Assembly: GCA_036401755.1 (NCBI GenBank)
Contig: DASWUD010000010.1
Coordinates: forward strand, 1-21,205
Reading direction: 5' to 3'
Length of the DNA stretch: 21,205 bases
DNA from: DASWUD01 sp036401755
GTDB lineage: Bacteria; Pseudomonadota; Gammaproteobacteria; Thiohalomonadales; Thiohalomonadaceae
Shown here piece by piece: positions 6,818 through 14,359 of this stretch (position 1 is the first letter of the stretch; each line of letters starts with the position of its first letter). The notes below the pieces were generated by a model. It made no database searches. It was not told the DNA's origin and saw nothing but the letters and a program-made list of their open reading frames with translations. The position numbers and the translations under genes were made by a program.

Positions 6818-6879
6818 TGCCGTTATCCGCTCTTAACCTTACCGACGGCCAGACGGGAACAACGGCCAGCTATCAACAA

Positions 6880-7113
6880 TCAGCCCTTAAGCAGGCTGGC
6901 GACGCGCTCGGAGGCCTGGGCACCCTTGGAGATCCAGTAGTCGACACGCTCGCGATTGATGCGCAGGCGCTCTTCGTTGCCGGCCGCGATGGGATTGAAG
7001 AAACCCACGCGCTCGATGAAGCTGCCGTCGCGGCGGTTGCGGCTGTCGGTCACGACGATGTTGTAGAAGGGGCGCTTTTTGGCGCCGCCACGGGCCATGC
7101 GGATGGTTACCAT
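6880..7113 (-). CDS. rpsP: 30S ribosomal protein S16
   Basis: Small-subunit assembly protein that stabilises the 5' domain of 16S rRNA. The 77-residue product (E. coli 82) begins MVTIRMARGGAKKRPFYN and has VVTDSRNRRDGSFIERVGFF, NPIAAGNEERLRINRERV and DYWISKGAQASERVASLL, all in family order. Start ATG 7113 has GAGGA about ten bases upstream. It is the first gene of the rpsP-rimM-trmD-rplS unit and lies 130 bp behind ffh. That leader holds TAGAAT (minus strand, 7184-7189), a possible -10 without a recognisable -35, and a short GGGGCGGCCCC hairpin near the start. Confidence 0.97.
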   Translation of the reverse strand: MVTIRMARGGAKKRPFYNIVVTDSRNRRDGSFIERVGFFNPIAAGNEERLRINRERVDYWISKGAQASERVASLLKG

Positions 7114-7243
7114 GCCGGTGAAATCCTCATTTCATAAACAAACGGGGCCGCCCCATGGCGACCCTCGGTTAAAGAAGCGCGACATTCTACGTGCTCACGA
7201 GAAAAAAAGGTAGTCCCCAGAAGCCGTTAAGTGAATCTCGGCC

Positions 7244-8602
7244 TCAGAACGGCAGACCGGGGGGTAGGCGCCCCTTGAGACCGCGCAACAGCTTGCCCAT
7301 CCCACCCGAGGAGAACTTTTTCATCATGCGCTGCATCTGGTCGAACTGCTTGAGCAGACGGTTCACATCCTGCACCTGGGTGCCGGAGCCCATGGCAATG
7401 CGACGCTTGCGCCCTCCTTTAATTAGATCGGGATGGTGCCGCTCCTTCGGCGTCATGGAGTTGATGATCGCTTCCATCCGCTTGAATTCCTTGTCGTTTA
7501 TCTGATTTTTTGCCGCCTCGGGAATGTTCGCCATCCCCGGCAGCTTGTCCATGAAGGAGTGGATCCCCCCCATGCTCTGCAACTGACGCAGTTGGTCACG
7601 GAAGTCCTCCAAGTCGAACCCCTTGCCCTTCTTCAGCTTGGCAGCAAACTCAGCGGCCTTCTCGTGGTCAACCTTGCGCTGCACCTCCTCCACCAGGGAG
7701 AGGACATCGCCCATGTCGAGGATGCGCGAGGCGACACGGTCGGGATGGAACAGCTCCAGGGCGGCGCTCTTTTCGCCCACCCCGAGGAATTTGATCGGCT
7801 TGCCGGTGATCTGGCGCACTGACAGGGCGGCGCCGCCGCGGGCATCACCGTCAGTTTTGGTCAGCACCACGCCGGTGAGCGGCAGGGCATCATTGAACGC
7901 CTTGGCGGTATTGGCCGCGTCCTGGCCGGTCATACTGTCGACCACGAACAGGGTTTCGACGGGATTGACCGCCGTGTGGATGCGCTGGATCTCGGCCATC
8001 ATCTCGTCGTCAACGTGGAGACGGCCGGCGGTATCGATGATCACCACATCCAGATGGTGCTTGCGGCCGTAGTCGACCGCTCCTTCGGCGATGGCCACCG
8101 GGTCCTGGCCGCTGGTGCTGGGGAAGAAGGTGGCCCCCACCTCCCCTGCCAGGGTCTTGAGCTGTTCGATGGCCGCCGGACGGTAGACATCGGCGCTGGC
8201 CACCAGCACCGATTTTTTCTGCGACTCCTTGAGCCAGCGTGACAGCTTGCCCACAGTGGTGGTCTTGCCCGAGCCCTGCAGGCCGGCCATCAGGATCACG
8301 GCGGGGGGGCGGGTGTGCAGGTTGAGACCGCTGTTGGCCTCGCCCATCAGCTTCACCAGCTCTTCATGGACCACCTTCACCAGCGCCTGGCCCGGGGTCA
8401 GGCTCTCCATCACATCGCGGCCAACGGCACGTTCCCGCACCTGCTCGATGAAGATCTTCACCACCGGCAGGGCAACGTCGGCCTCCAGCAGCGCCATGCG
8501 CACTTCACGCAAGGTCTCCTTGATGTTCTCTTCGGTAAGCCGGCCAGTACCGCGCAAATTGCGCAGCGTCTGGCTCAGTCGTTTGGTCAGGCCATCAAAC
8601 AT
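7244..8602 (-). CDS. ffh: Signal recognition particle GTPase Ffh (SRP54)
   Basis: Protein part of the signal recognition particle: with 4.5S RNA it binds hydrophobic signals on nascent chains and delivers ribosomes to FtsY at the membrane. The 452-residue product (E. coli 453) has the helical N domain (1-90), the G domain with P-loop GLQGSGKTTT (107-116), DTAGR (190-194) and TKTDGDARGG (248-257), and the methionine-rich M domain (about 300-452), including the RNA-binding MGSGTQVQDVNRLLKQF. ATG 8602 is the family start. Leftward, upstream of rpsP, as in many gammaproteobacteria. It probably has its own promoter overlapping the preceding stop codon. The 4.5S RNA gene is not in this window. Confidence 0.97.
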   Translation of the reverse strand: MFDGLTKRLSQTLRNLRGTGRLTEENIKETLREVRMALLEADVALPVVKIFIEQVRERAVGRDVMESLTPGQALVKVVHEELVKLMGEANSGLNLHTRPPAVILMAGLQGSGKTTTVGKLSRWLKESQKKSVLVASADVYRPAAIEQLKTLAGEVGATFFPSTSGQDPVAIAEGAVDYGRKHHLDVVIIDTAGRLHVDDEMMAEIQRIHTAVNPVETLFVVDSMTGQDAANTAKAFNDALPLTGVVLTKTDGDARGGAALSVRQITGKPIKFLGVGEKSAALELFHPDRVASRILDMGDVLSLVEEVQRKVDHEKAAEFAAKLKKGKGFDLEDFRDQLRQLQSMGGIHSFMDKLPGMANIPEAAKNQINDKEFKRMEAIINSMTPKERHHPDLIKGGRKRRIAMGSGTQVQDVNRLLKQFDQMQRMMKKFSSGGMGKLLRGLKGRLPPGLPF

Positions 8603-8663
8603 GGTTTAAACCCGGAAACTGGATGGAGGGTGGTTAACACCCAAGGGCGGTGATCAGGCGGCG

Positions 8664-8669
8664 ATTATA
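8664..8669 (-). promoter_or_regulatory. Candidate ffh -10 element overlapping a stop codon
   Basis: A perfect TATAAT on the minus strand overlaps the TAA stop of the upstream phosphodiesterase-like gene, about 60 bp before the ffh ATG. I find no good -35 hexamer at 16-19 bp, so activity is uncertain. A promoter is expected here because ffh is highly expressed relative to its upstream neighbour. Confidence 0.4.
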
Positions 8670-9429
8670 GCGTAAAAAGTTCGCCACCAGACAGGTGTAC
8701 CAACTGCCGACCGGTAATCGATTCCTGGCACTCCTGATAGATGTGCTCTTCTTCGCCGGGCTTGGCATGTGTAAGACAGATCTTCGGATTATGCTTGAGT
8801 TTGCGCAAATCGAGCGCCAACAGTTTGGGACAGTAGTGGCGTGACGCCCGGCAAAGCTCTTCCTCCTGGTTGGAGAAGGCAGCCTCGACTATCAGCAAAT
8901 CGAGACGCGGCAGGGCGTTGAGTGCTGCCCAGAGGGTGTCATTGGTGGTGGTATCACCGCTGAAGGCAAAGGTGGCTGTAGGCGAAGTAACCACATAGCC
9001 GACGGTTGGCACGATATGGTGAACGGGGACCATCTCGTAATGGTTGTCACCCACCCGATAGCGCTCTCCCTGCTGCATGGGCTCAAAAGCCAGCACGGGG
9101 GTGTCGGGATGGGGAAGACGGGTAAAGTCGGGCCAGATCACCCAATTAAATATATGGTTCTGGAGTGCTTCGAGGGTCTCCGGAAGACCGTGGACAATGA
9201 TCGGCTCGTTGATGCGATCGAAGATGCTGTCCACCAGCAGTGGTATGGCGTGCACATGGTCGAGGTGAGAGTGGGTAAGAAAGATGTGCTTGATACGGGC
9301 CATCTCGTCGAGGGTCAGGCTGCCGACACCGCTTCCGGCATCAATGAGCACCTCCCCATCTACCAGAAATGATGTGGTTTTCCGGCTTTCGCCAATGCCT
9401 CCGCTGCAACCCAGTACCCTCAAATCCAT
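8665..9429 (-). CDS. Metallo-beta-lactamase-fold hydrolase, class II cyclic nucleotide phosphodiesterase-like
   Basis: The 254-residue product is a single metallo-beta-lactamase domain. Metal ligands are visible: HSHLDH (H53, H55, D57, H58), a later His at 137/138 (VPVHHIVPTVGY), D159 in FAFSGDTTTND and H221 in ICLTHAKPGEEE. The FLTHSHLDHVHAIPLL and FSGDTT segments resemble class II 3',5'-cyclic-nucleotide phosphodiesterases (yeast PDE1 / Vibrio CpdP group) more than RNase Z or glyoxalase II. Substrate is therefore inferred, most likely cAMP. No signal peptide. Start ATG 9429 has GGAGAG about six bases upstream. It sits between ffh and ypjD, which lie next to each other in E. coli, so it is an addition to this neighbourhood. 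It ends 62 bp before ffh. Confidence 0.82.
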   Translation of the reverse strand: MDLRVLGCSGGIGESRKTTSFLVDGEVLIDAGSGVGSLTLDEMARIKHIFLTHSHLDHVHAIPLLVDSIFDRINEPIIVHGLPETLEALQNHIFNWVIWPDFTRLPHPDTPVLAFEPMQQGERYRVGDNHYEMVPVHHIVPTVGYVVTSPTATFAFSGDTTTNDTLWAALNALPRLDLLIVEAAFSNQEEELCRASRHYCPKLLALDLRKLKHNPKICLTHAKPGEEEHIYQECQESITGRQLVHLSGGELFTL

Positions 9430-9927
9430 CTACTCTCTCCGGTCAGGCCCATCGACGGCGAACCCTTCGATAGCACATTGCCATCGGCACAAAGGTACCC
9501 CCGTGCGCCTGACACTTCATACCACCCGTATGGGTGCCTTCAAATTCGGTGAAGGGATTCTGGCGGCAAGGAAGCTGAAACATCGGAGCTTCTGGGCCAC
9601 TCATGAACCTCTGCCTGCGATATTGCGAAGGGGCCCGTAAGCCAAGGGCAAGTGTCCATTTATTCCCTTAACGTCAATTTTTCATCCGTTTCCACTTACC
9701 ATCACCGCCTTGATCGACATTTTTCACGGTCTTGAATAAAAGCATAGGGCCTCATCGAGGCAAGGGATGACACCACCCTTTGGCGGTTTTGTCGAATATT
9801 GCCAAATTCCAGACAGTTATAACAACCTCTTGAATCACAATTTTGTTTCGCTGAGCTACCTGCACCTTGGCACCTTCCCCGTTTTGCCCTGTTGTGCGAT
9901 TATCAGCGGTCAATTCGGACGGACTCC
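9430..9927. other. 498-bp divergent intergenic region, no gene recognised
   Basis: This region separates the leftward phosphodiesterase-like gene from rightward ypjD and must contain both promoters. It is more A+T-rich than its surroundings, especially 9660-9890. I see a small hairpin at about 9749-9761 (GCCTC/GAGGC) and an 8-bp palindrome GTTATAAC. Open frames in it (for example a 45-codon frame from a GTG near 9504, and a 64-codon leftward frame at 9752-9946) match nothing I recognise and lack good ribosome sites. No tRNA or riboswitch signature is seen, and no promoter I would defend. Confidence 0.5.
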
Positions 9928-10734
9928 ATGGAAACGTTAATAACATTAACCCCGATACTGCTCTATGTGATTTCGGCTACCATTTTGGCGTGGCGACTCT
10001 TGGCCGTGCCTCCCGCCAATACCCACACTCCTTGGCTCCCCCTTGCCTTGGGAGCTTTGGCCCTTCTGCTTCATGCCGTCGCCCTTTATGGTGCCGTCTA
10101 TACGCCAAAGGGGCTCGACCTCGGCTTTTTCAACGTTCTCTCGTTAACCACCTGGTTCATCGCGATGCTGGTCATTGTCAGCGCCAATCGCAGTCCGGTG
10201 GTAAATTTGGGAATTGTCGTATTACCCCTGGCCGCCTTCGGTGTCGCCCTCCAATGGCTGTTCCCCTCCCAGGGAGGCCATATCACCCACACCAGCACCG
10301 GCCTTGATATCCACATCCTGCTTTCAATCATCTCCTACAGCCTGTTGGCAGTTGCAGCAGTGCAGGCAATCCTGCTCGCCGTTCAGGATCACCACCTGCG
10401 CAACCGCAGGCCCGGCGGATTCATTCGCGCCCTCCCTCCCTTGGAGACCATGGAAAAACTGCTGTTCCGGATGATCGGGATCGGTTACGTGTTGCTGAGC
10501 CTCTCTCTCGTCTCCGGTGTTCATTTTCTCGAAGATATCTTTGCCCAGCACAAGGTACACAAGACCACTCTCTCCATCGTCGCATGGGCCGTTTTTGCAG
10601 TACTGCTGTGGGGAAGATGGCGCTCTGGCTGGCGGGGACGTGTTGCGATTCGCTGGACCCTGGCCGGCTTCGCCATTCTCATGCTCGCCTATTTCGGCAG
10701 CAAGCTGGTTCAGGAACTGATCCTTCAGCGCTAG
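9928..10734 (+). CDS. ypjD: Inner-membrane protein YpjD, CcsA/CcmC-like cytochrome c assembly family
   Basis: The 268-residue integral membrane protein has about eight hydrophobic segments (the first at LITLTPILLYVISATILAW). It shows the family pattern GFFNVLSLTTWFIAM, a His-containing loop HTSTGLDIHILLSIISYSL, the amphipathic PPLETMEKLLFRMIGIGYVLLS, and the C-terminal SIVAWAVFAVLLWGRWRSGWRGR ... AYFGSKLVQE. This resembles E. coli YpjD along its whole length. Related CcsA/CcmC proteins handle haem for cytochrome c; the precise role of YpjD is not settled. ATG 9928 gives the family N-terminus; a TTG at 9892 would add 12 hydrophilic residues and is disfavoured. It precedes corB, the usual pair. 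Confidence 0.9.
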   Translation: METLITLTPILLYVISATILAWRLLAVPPANTHTPWLPLALGALALLLHAVALYGAVYTPKGLDLGFFNVLSLTTWFIAMLVIVSANRSPVVNLGIVVLPLAAFGVALQWLFPSQGGHITHTSTGLDIHILLSIISYSLLAVAAVQAILLAVQDHHLRNRRPGGFIRALPPLETMEKLLFRMIGIGYVLLSLSLVSGVHFLEDIFAQHKVHKTTLSIVAWAVFAVLLWGRWRSGWRGRVAIRWTLAGFAILMLAYFGSKLVQELILQR

Positions 10735-10741
10735 TACCACG

Positions 10742-10771
10742 TTGACAAGCCGCCATACTTTAGCCCGTAAT
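10742..10771 (+). promoter_or_regulatory. Candidate corB promoter
   Basis: A perfect TTGACA (10742-10747) lies 18 bp before CGTAAT (10766-10771, 4 of 6 to the -10 consensus), immediately after the ypjD stop. Transcription would start near 10778. That is past an in-frame ATG at 10770 but before the TTG at 10806, so the promoter supports the TTG start. Consensus match only. Confidence 0.4.
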
Positions 10772-10805
10772 GGTGGTTCCATCACCTGACGAGGATCGTC
10801 ATTTT

Positions 10806-12092
10806 TTGTTAAACGAAATACCTATAGGCGTTCTGCTGGGACTCCTGCTGATACTCCTCTTACTCTCTGCTTTCTTCTCGGCCTCTGAGACCGGCATCAT
10901 CAGTCTCAATCGTTACCGCCTGCGCCATTTGGCCAAGGCACACTCCGGCGCACGCAAGGCCAGCCAGCTGCTTGAGCGTCCTGAACGGCTCATCGGACTG
11001 ATTCTGGTCGGCAACAATTTTGCCAACGTGCTGGCCTCCTCCATTGCCACCATTCTTGCCTTGCGACTCTATGGCGAAAGTGCCGTGATGGCGGCCTCGC
11101 TCCTGCTGACGGTGCTCCTGTTGCTCTTCGGCGAAGTCAGCCCCAAGACGTTGGCAGCCCTCCACCCGGAACGCATCGCCTTTCCCGCCTCCCATGTGCT
11201 GACGCCGCTGCTGAGGATTTTCTACTATCCGCTGGTTTGGCCTATCACTGTACTCGCCAACCGTCTGCTGCGCTTGCTGGGCGTCAGCCCTGACCAGGCC
11301 GCCTCCCACAACCTGACCAGCGAAGAGCTGCGTACCGTGGTCAATGAGGCAGGCGCAATGATCCCCAAGCGCCACCAACAGATGTTGCTCAGCGTCCTCG
11401 ACCTGGAGAAGGTCACGGTCGAAGACATCATGGTACCGCGCAACGAGATCTCTGGTATCGATATCGAGGCCCCCTGGGAAGATATCCAGAAGCAGCTCGC
11501 CACCAGCCAGCACACCCGCCTTCCGGTCTTCCGCGGCAGCATCGACAACGTCATCGGTATTTTGCATCTGCGTAACGTGCTAGGCATGCCACGCTCCCGG
11601 GAGATGGGCAAGGAGGAGTTGCTCAAGCTGGTGCGCGATACCTACTTCATACCCGAAGGAACCGAGCTCAATACCCAGCTACTCAATTTCCAGCATCAAC
11701 GTCGTCGCATCGGCCTGGTGATTAATGAGTATGGAGACATTCTGGGTCTGGTCACGCTGGACGATATCCTTGAGGAGATCGTGGGTGAATTCACCACCGG
11801 CCCCTCTGCCGAGAGCAAGGATATCCATCCGCAACAGGATGGCACCTATCTGGTGGATGGCAGTACCAACATCCGCGAACTCAATCGCATCATGCGTTGG
11901 GACCTGCCAACCGACGGTCCCAAGACACTGAACGGTATGATCATCGAATACCTGGAGACCATCCCTGAACCTGGGACCAGCCTCCTGCTCGCCGGTTATC
12001 CTCTGGAAGTCGTGCAGTCGACCACCAGCGCGGTGAAAACTGTCCGCATCGATCCGGGCTTCAAGAAGCGAGGCACAACGCGCGCTCCATGA
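10806..12092 (+). CDS. corB: CorB/YfjD membrane protein (CNNM / HlyC-CorC family transporter-like)
   Basis: The 428-residue protein begins with a DUF21/CNNM transmembrane domain (about 1-165: LLLILLLLSAFFSASETGIISLNRYR, LVGNNFANVLASS, LLLLFGEVSPKTLAALHPE), then a CBS pair (about 206-325: VEDIMVPRNEISGI, HTRLPVFRGSIDNVIGILHLRN, RIGLVINEYGDILGLVTLDDILEEIVGE) and a C-terminal CorC/HlyC domain (about 335-420). The family is linked to magnesium/cobalt efflux; some homologues transport Mg2+ directly. TTG 10806 is preferred over ATG 10770: it has GAGGA 10-11 bases upstream, aligns with the E. coli YfjD N-terminus, and lies beyond the candidate promoter. Follows ypjD by 71 bp. Confidence 0.93.
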   Translation: MLNEIPIGVLLGLLLILLLLSAFFSASETGIISLNRYRLRHLAKAHSGARKASQLLERPERLIGLILVGNNFANVLASSIATILALRLYGESAVMAASLLLTVLLLLFGEVSPKTLAALHPERIAFPASHVLTPLLRIFYYPLVWPITVLANRLLRLLGVSPDQAASHNLTSEELRTVVNEAGAMIPKRHQQMLLSVLDLEKVTVEDIMVPRNEISGIDIEAPWEDIQKQLATSQHTRLPVFRGSIDNVIGILHLRNVLGMPRSREMGKEELLKLVRDTYFIPEGTELNTQLLNFQHQRRRIGLVINEYGDILGLVTLDDILEEIVGEFTTGPSAESKDIHPQQDGTYLVDGSTNIRELNRIMRWDLPTDGPKTLNGMIIEYLETIPEPGTSLLLAGYPLEVVQSTTSAVKTVRIDPGFKKRGTTRAP

Positions 12093-12164
12093 CATTAAAC
12101 AGCCCTTGCGGCTTTCTTCGCCGTTTCATCGTCGAATGCTGTACAATCGGGCCCAAGATGTACC

Positions 12165-12170
12165 TATAAT
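12165..12170 (+). promoter_or_regulatory. Candidate -10 element for the FHA gene
   Basis: A perfect TATAAT lies 36 bp before the GTG start of the FHA protein. The region 16-18 bp upstream (TACAAT/GTACAA around 12141-12147) is a poor -35, so the element would be weak or need an activator. It suggests the FHA gene is transcribed separately from corB. Confidence 0.4.
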
Positions 12171-12206
12171 ATCGCCCAAGAATCAATAGGTTTGGAGTAA
12201 TCGTTA

Positions 12207-12839
12207 GTGTCAAAACTGACGTTGTCTTTCAAGGAAAAGATGCTGAAGGTCTATCCCTTGCCGGAGGGTGAGGCGATCATTGGCAGTGACCCTGCCTGCC
12301 TGCTTCACATCGATAGCCTGGCAGTGCAACCGCGCCACGCCAGCGTAACCACCCACAGCGATAAATCGCTGCTGCGCGATCTGGGCAGTACCGACGGCAC
12401 CTTCGTAAACGGTAAAAAAATCACTGCCGAGTATACCCTCAAGGACGACGACATCATTCGCGTCGGCAAGCACGATTTGCTCTTCACCCAAGAGGTCACG
12501 GTAGAAACCATTCGTGCCGAAGCACTGGAGGAGCTCGCTCAAGGGGAGGAGCTCAAGCTTGAAGCCATTCGTGAGCTGAAAACAGGCTGGCTCCAGTTGA
12601 TGAGTGGCCACAATGTTGGCAAAACTATCAGCCTCAACCGCAGCCTGACCAATCTTGGCACTCCCGGTGTACAGACTGCCGTCATCGCCCGGCGCAGCGA
12701 CGGCTATTTCCTCTCTCACCTGGAAGGTGAGCATCCGCCCACGGTTGATGGCGTATCCATTGGCGACTCCAGCTGGCATCTCCAGGATGGTGACATGATC
12801 CAGATGGGTAACGTGAAGATGCAGTTCTATCTTCAGTAA
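12207..12839 (+). CDS. Double forkhead-associated (FHA) domain protein
   Basis: The 210-residue cytoplasmic protein has a clear N-terminal FHA domain (about 5-95): EAIIGSDPACLLHID, VQPRHASVTTH, LLRDLGSTDGTFVNGKKI. The conserved His and the GSTDGTFVNG phosphothreonine-binding loop are present, but the usual GR is GS. A linker rich in Glu and Leu (about 97-125, EALEELAQGEELKLEAI) is followed by a second, degenerate FHA-like domain (about 126-210: GWLQLMSGHNVGKTISLN, VIARRSDGYFLSHLEG, WHLQDGDMIQMGNVKMQFY) without the canonical SxxH. FHA domains bind phosphothreonine peptides, but no Ser/Thr kinase or phosphatase gene is in the window, so the partner is unknown. GTG 12207 is chosen for the GGAG nine bases upstream. 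Convergent with radA. Confidence 0.9.
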   Translation: MSKLTLSFKEKMLKVYPLPEGEAIIGSDPACLLHIDSLAVQPRHASVTTHSDKSLLRDLGSTDGTFVNGKKITAEYTLKDDDIIRVGKHDLLFTQEVTVETIRAEALEELAQGEELKLEAIRELKTGWLQLMSGHNVGKTISLNRSLTNLGTPGVQTAVIARRSDGYFLSHLEGEHPPTVDGVSIGDSSWHLQDGDMIQMGNVKMQFYLQ

Positions 12840-12847
12840 CTCGACGA

Positions 12848-12955
12848 GGCGCTCATGCCGGGTATGTCATGGCAGAGCGCCGCTGTGCACGACCTCGGCT
12901 TCTGCGTTATCGCTTCGATGTGCGCATCACTCCCATGGGAGCTGCACGAAGCCGA
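12848..12955 (+). terminator. Stem-loops between convergent FHA gene and radA
   Basis: In the 119-bp convergent gap one hairpin pairs 12848-12859 with 12871-12881 (GGCGCTC/GAGCGCC plus TGCC/GGCA, one bulge). A second, longer-range pairing joins TCGGCTTC (12895-12902) with GAAGCCGA (12948-12955), enclosing the palindrome CTCCCATGGGAG, and is followed on the plus strand by CTTTT. These may end the FHA transcript or both transcripts; neither is a textbook terminator. Confidence 0.35.
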
Positions 12956-12958
12956 CTT

Positions 12959-14323
12959 TTATAGATTGTCGAGAGCTTCCGCGAGGCGATTAACACCAAT
13001 CACCTCCAACCCATCGGGGCCTTTCCTTGCCAGATTCCCCTTCGGCACGATGGCACGTGTGAAGCCGTGCTTGGCCGCCTCCTTCAATCTCTCCTGACCA
13101 TTGGGTACCGGACGGATCTCTCCCGCCAACCCCACCTCGCCGAACACCACCAATCCTTCGCGCAGGGGTCGGTTGCGCAGGCTCGACAGCACCGCCAGCA
13201 ACACCGCCAGATCGGCACCAGTCTCGGTAACGCGCACCCCGCCCACCACGTTGACGAAGACATCCTGATCATAGGTGGCCACGCCGCCGTGACGATGCAA
13301 CACTGCCAGCAGCATAGCGAGGCGATTCTGTTCCAGACCAAGGGTAACGCGACGCGGATTGCTCAAGTGGCTCTCATCCACCAGCGCCTGCACCTCCACC
13401 AGCAGCGGCCGACTCCCCTCCAGGGTCACCATCACCACGCTGCCCGCCACCTGCTCTTCATGGCGCGACAGGAAGATCGCCGAAGGGTTGGTCACCTCTT
13501 TGAGGCCACCCTCGGTCATGGCAAAGACGCCCAGCTCATTGACCGCGCCGTAGCGATTCTTGAAGGCGCGGACCACACGAAAGCGGCTGCCGCTGTCCCC
13601 TTCGAAGTAGAGCACGGTATCGACCATATGTTCGAGGACGCGCGGCCCGGCCAGCTGCCCCTCCTTGGTGACATGCCCCACCAGGAACAGCGCGGTGCCG
13701 CGCTGCTTGGCGTAGCGCACCAGCTGCGCGGCGCTCTCGCGCACCTGCGCCACCGAGCCGGGCGCCGACTGCAGCAGATCGGTGTAGACCGTCTGGATGG
13801 AGTCGACCACCAGCACGCTGGGGCGCTCTCGTTCGCAGATCTCGATGATGGTCTCGACGCGCGTCTCCGGCAGCAGCCGCAACTCCTTGACGGGCAGGTG
13901 GAGACGGTGGGCGCGCAGGCTCACCTGCTGCGGCGACTCCTCACCGGTCACATAGAGGGTGGGATAGCGTTCGCTGAGCAGTGCCAGGGTCTGCAGCAGT
14001 AGTGTCGATTTGCCGATGCCCGGATCACCACCGATGAGTACCACCGCCCCCGGCACCAGCCCACCACCGAGCACACGATCGAATTCGCTGATGCCGGTGG
14101 AGACGCGCGCCACATCGTCGGCCGGCACTTCGGCCAGTGGTTGCACTGCAATTTCGCCGGCGGCACCGGCATAGCCGGCGAAACGGCCGGTGCGGGGTGC
14201 AGTGCCAGGGGCGATCGCCTCTACCAGTGTATTCCACTCGCCACACTCGCCACACTGTCCTGCCCACTTGGGGCTCAGTGCACCACAGGCGGTGCAGCTG
14301 TATTGAACCTTCACCTTGGCCAT
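12959..14323 (-). CDS. radA: DNA repair protein RadA (Sms)
   Basis: Hexameric RecA-like branch-migration ATPase that helps process recombination intermediates. The 454-residue product (E. coli 460) has an N-terminal four-cysteine zinc finger (C10, C13, C24, C27: YSCTACG ... GQCGECGEWN), Walker A GGDPGIGKS (98-106, Lys105), Walker B LVVDSIQT, the RadA signature at 255-259, and a C-terminal Lon-protease-like domain (about 280-454). The signature reads KNRYG here instead of the usual KNRFG. Start ATG 14323 has GAGGGG upstream. It lies 36 bp behind the Nudix gene, apparently last in a dnaB-alr-nudix-radA series, and converges on the FHA gene. Confidence 0.96.
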   Translation of the reverse strand: MAKVKVQYSCTACGALSPKWAGQCGECGEWNTLVEAIAPGTAPRTGRFAGYAGAAGEIAVQPLAEVPADDVARVSTGISEFDRVLGGGLVPGAVVLIGGDPGIGKSTLLLQTLALLSERYPTLYVTGEESPQQVSLRAHRLHLPVKELRLLPETRVETIIEICERERPSVLVVDSIQTVYTDLLQSAPGSVAQVRESAAQLVRYAKQRGTALFLVGHVTKEGQLAGPRVLEHMVDTVLYFEGDSGSRFRVVRAFKNRYGAVNELGVFAMTEGGLKEVTNPSAIFLSRHEEQVAGSVVMVTLEGSRPLLVEVQALVDESHLSNPRRVTLGLEQNRLAMLLAVLHRHGGVATYDQDVFVNVVGGVRVTETGADLAVLLAVLSSLRNRPLREGLVVFGEVGLAGEIRPVPNGQERLKEAAKHGFTRAIVPKGNLARKGPDGLEVIGVNRLAEALDNL

Positions 14324-14359
14324 CTTTGCCCCTCTTCTATTTCATCCCTGTTGTTGAGT

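Noticed and set aside
6845..6869. Direct repeat ACGGCCAG in the rpsP-rimM gap
   Set aside because: Only eight bases, two copies; too short to separate from chance in G+C-rich DNA.
7190..7246. Possible terminator after ffh (T7 run at 7202-7208, minus strand)
   Set aside because: The only stem (GCCGTT/AACGGC) has a 19-base loop and is about 14 bases from the T-run, so it does not make an intrinsic terminator.
9540..9600. AGGAAGC motif suggesting 4.5S (SRP) RNA near ffh
   Set aside because: The flanking bases do not match the conserved SRP RNA loop and no long hairpin encloses it.
9504..9640. 45-codon frame (GTG start) in the large intergenic gap
   Set aside because: No family resemblance, weak start context, and no other sign of coding; kept only as a note in the gap description.
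10860..11567. 235-codon leftward frame opposite corB
   Set aside because: Antisense to conserved DUF21 and CBS coding sequence, without start signals or family resemblance.
12210..12779. 189-codon leftward frame opposite the FHA gene
   Set aside because: The plus-strand product has clear FHA motifs and a good ribosome site; this is its shadow.
13067..14002. 311-codon plus-strand open frame opposite radA
   Set aside because: Composition is Gln/His-rich antisense noise; radA on the other strand carries every family motif.
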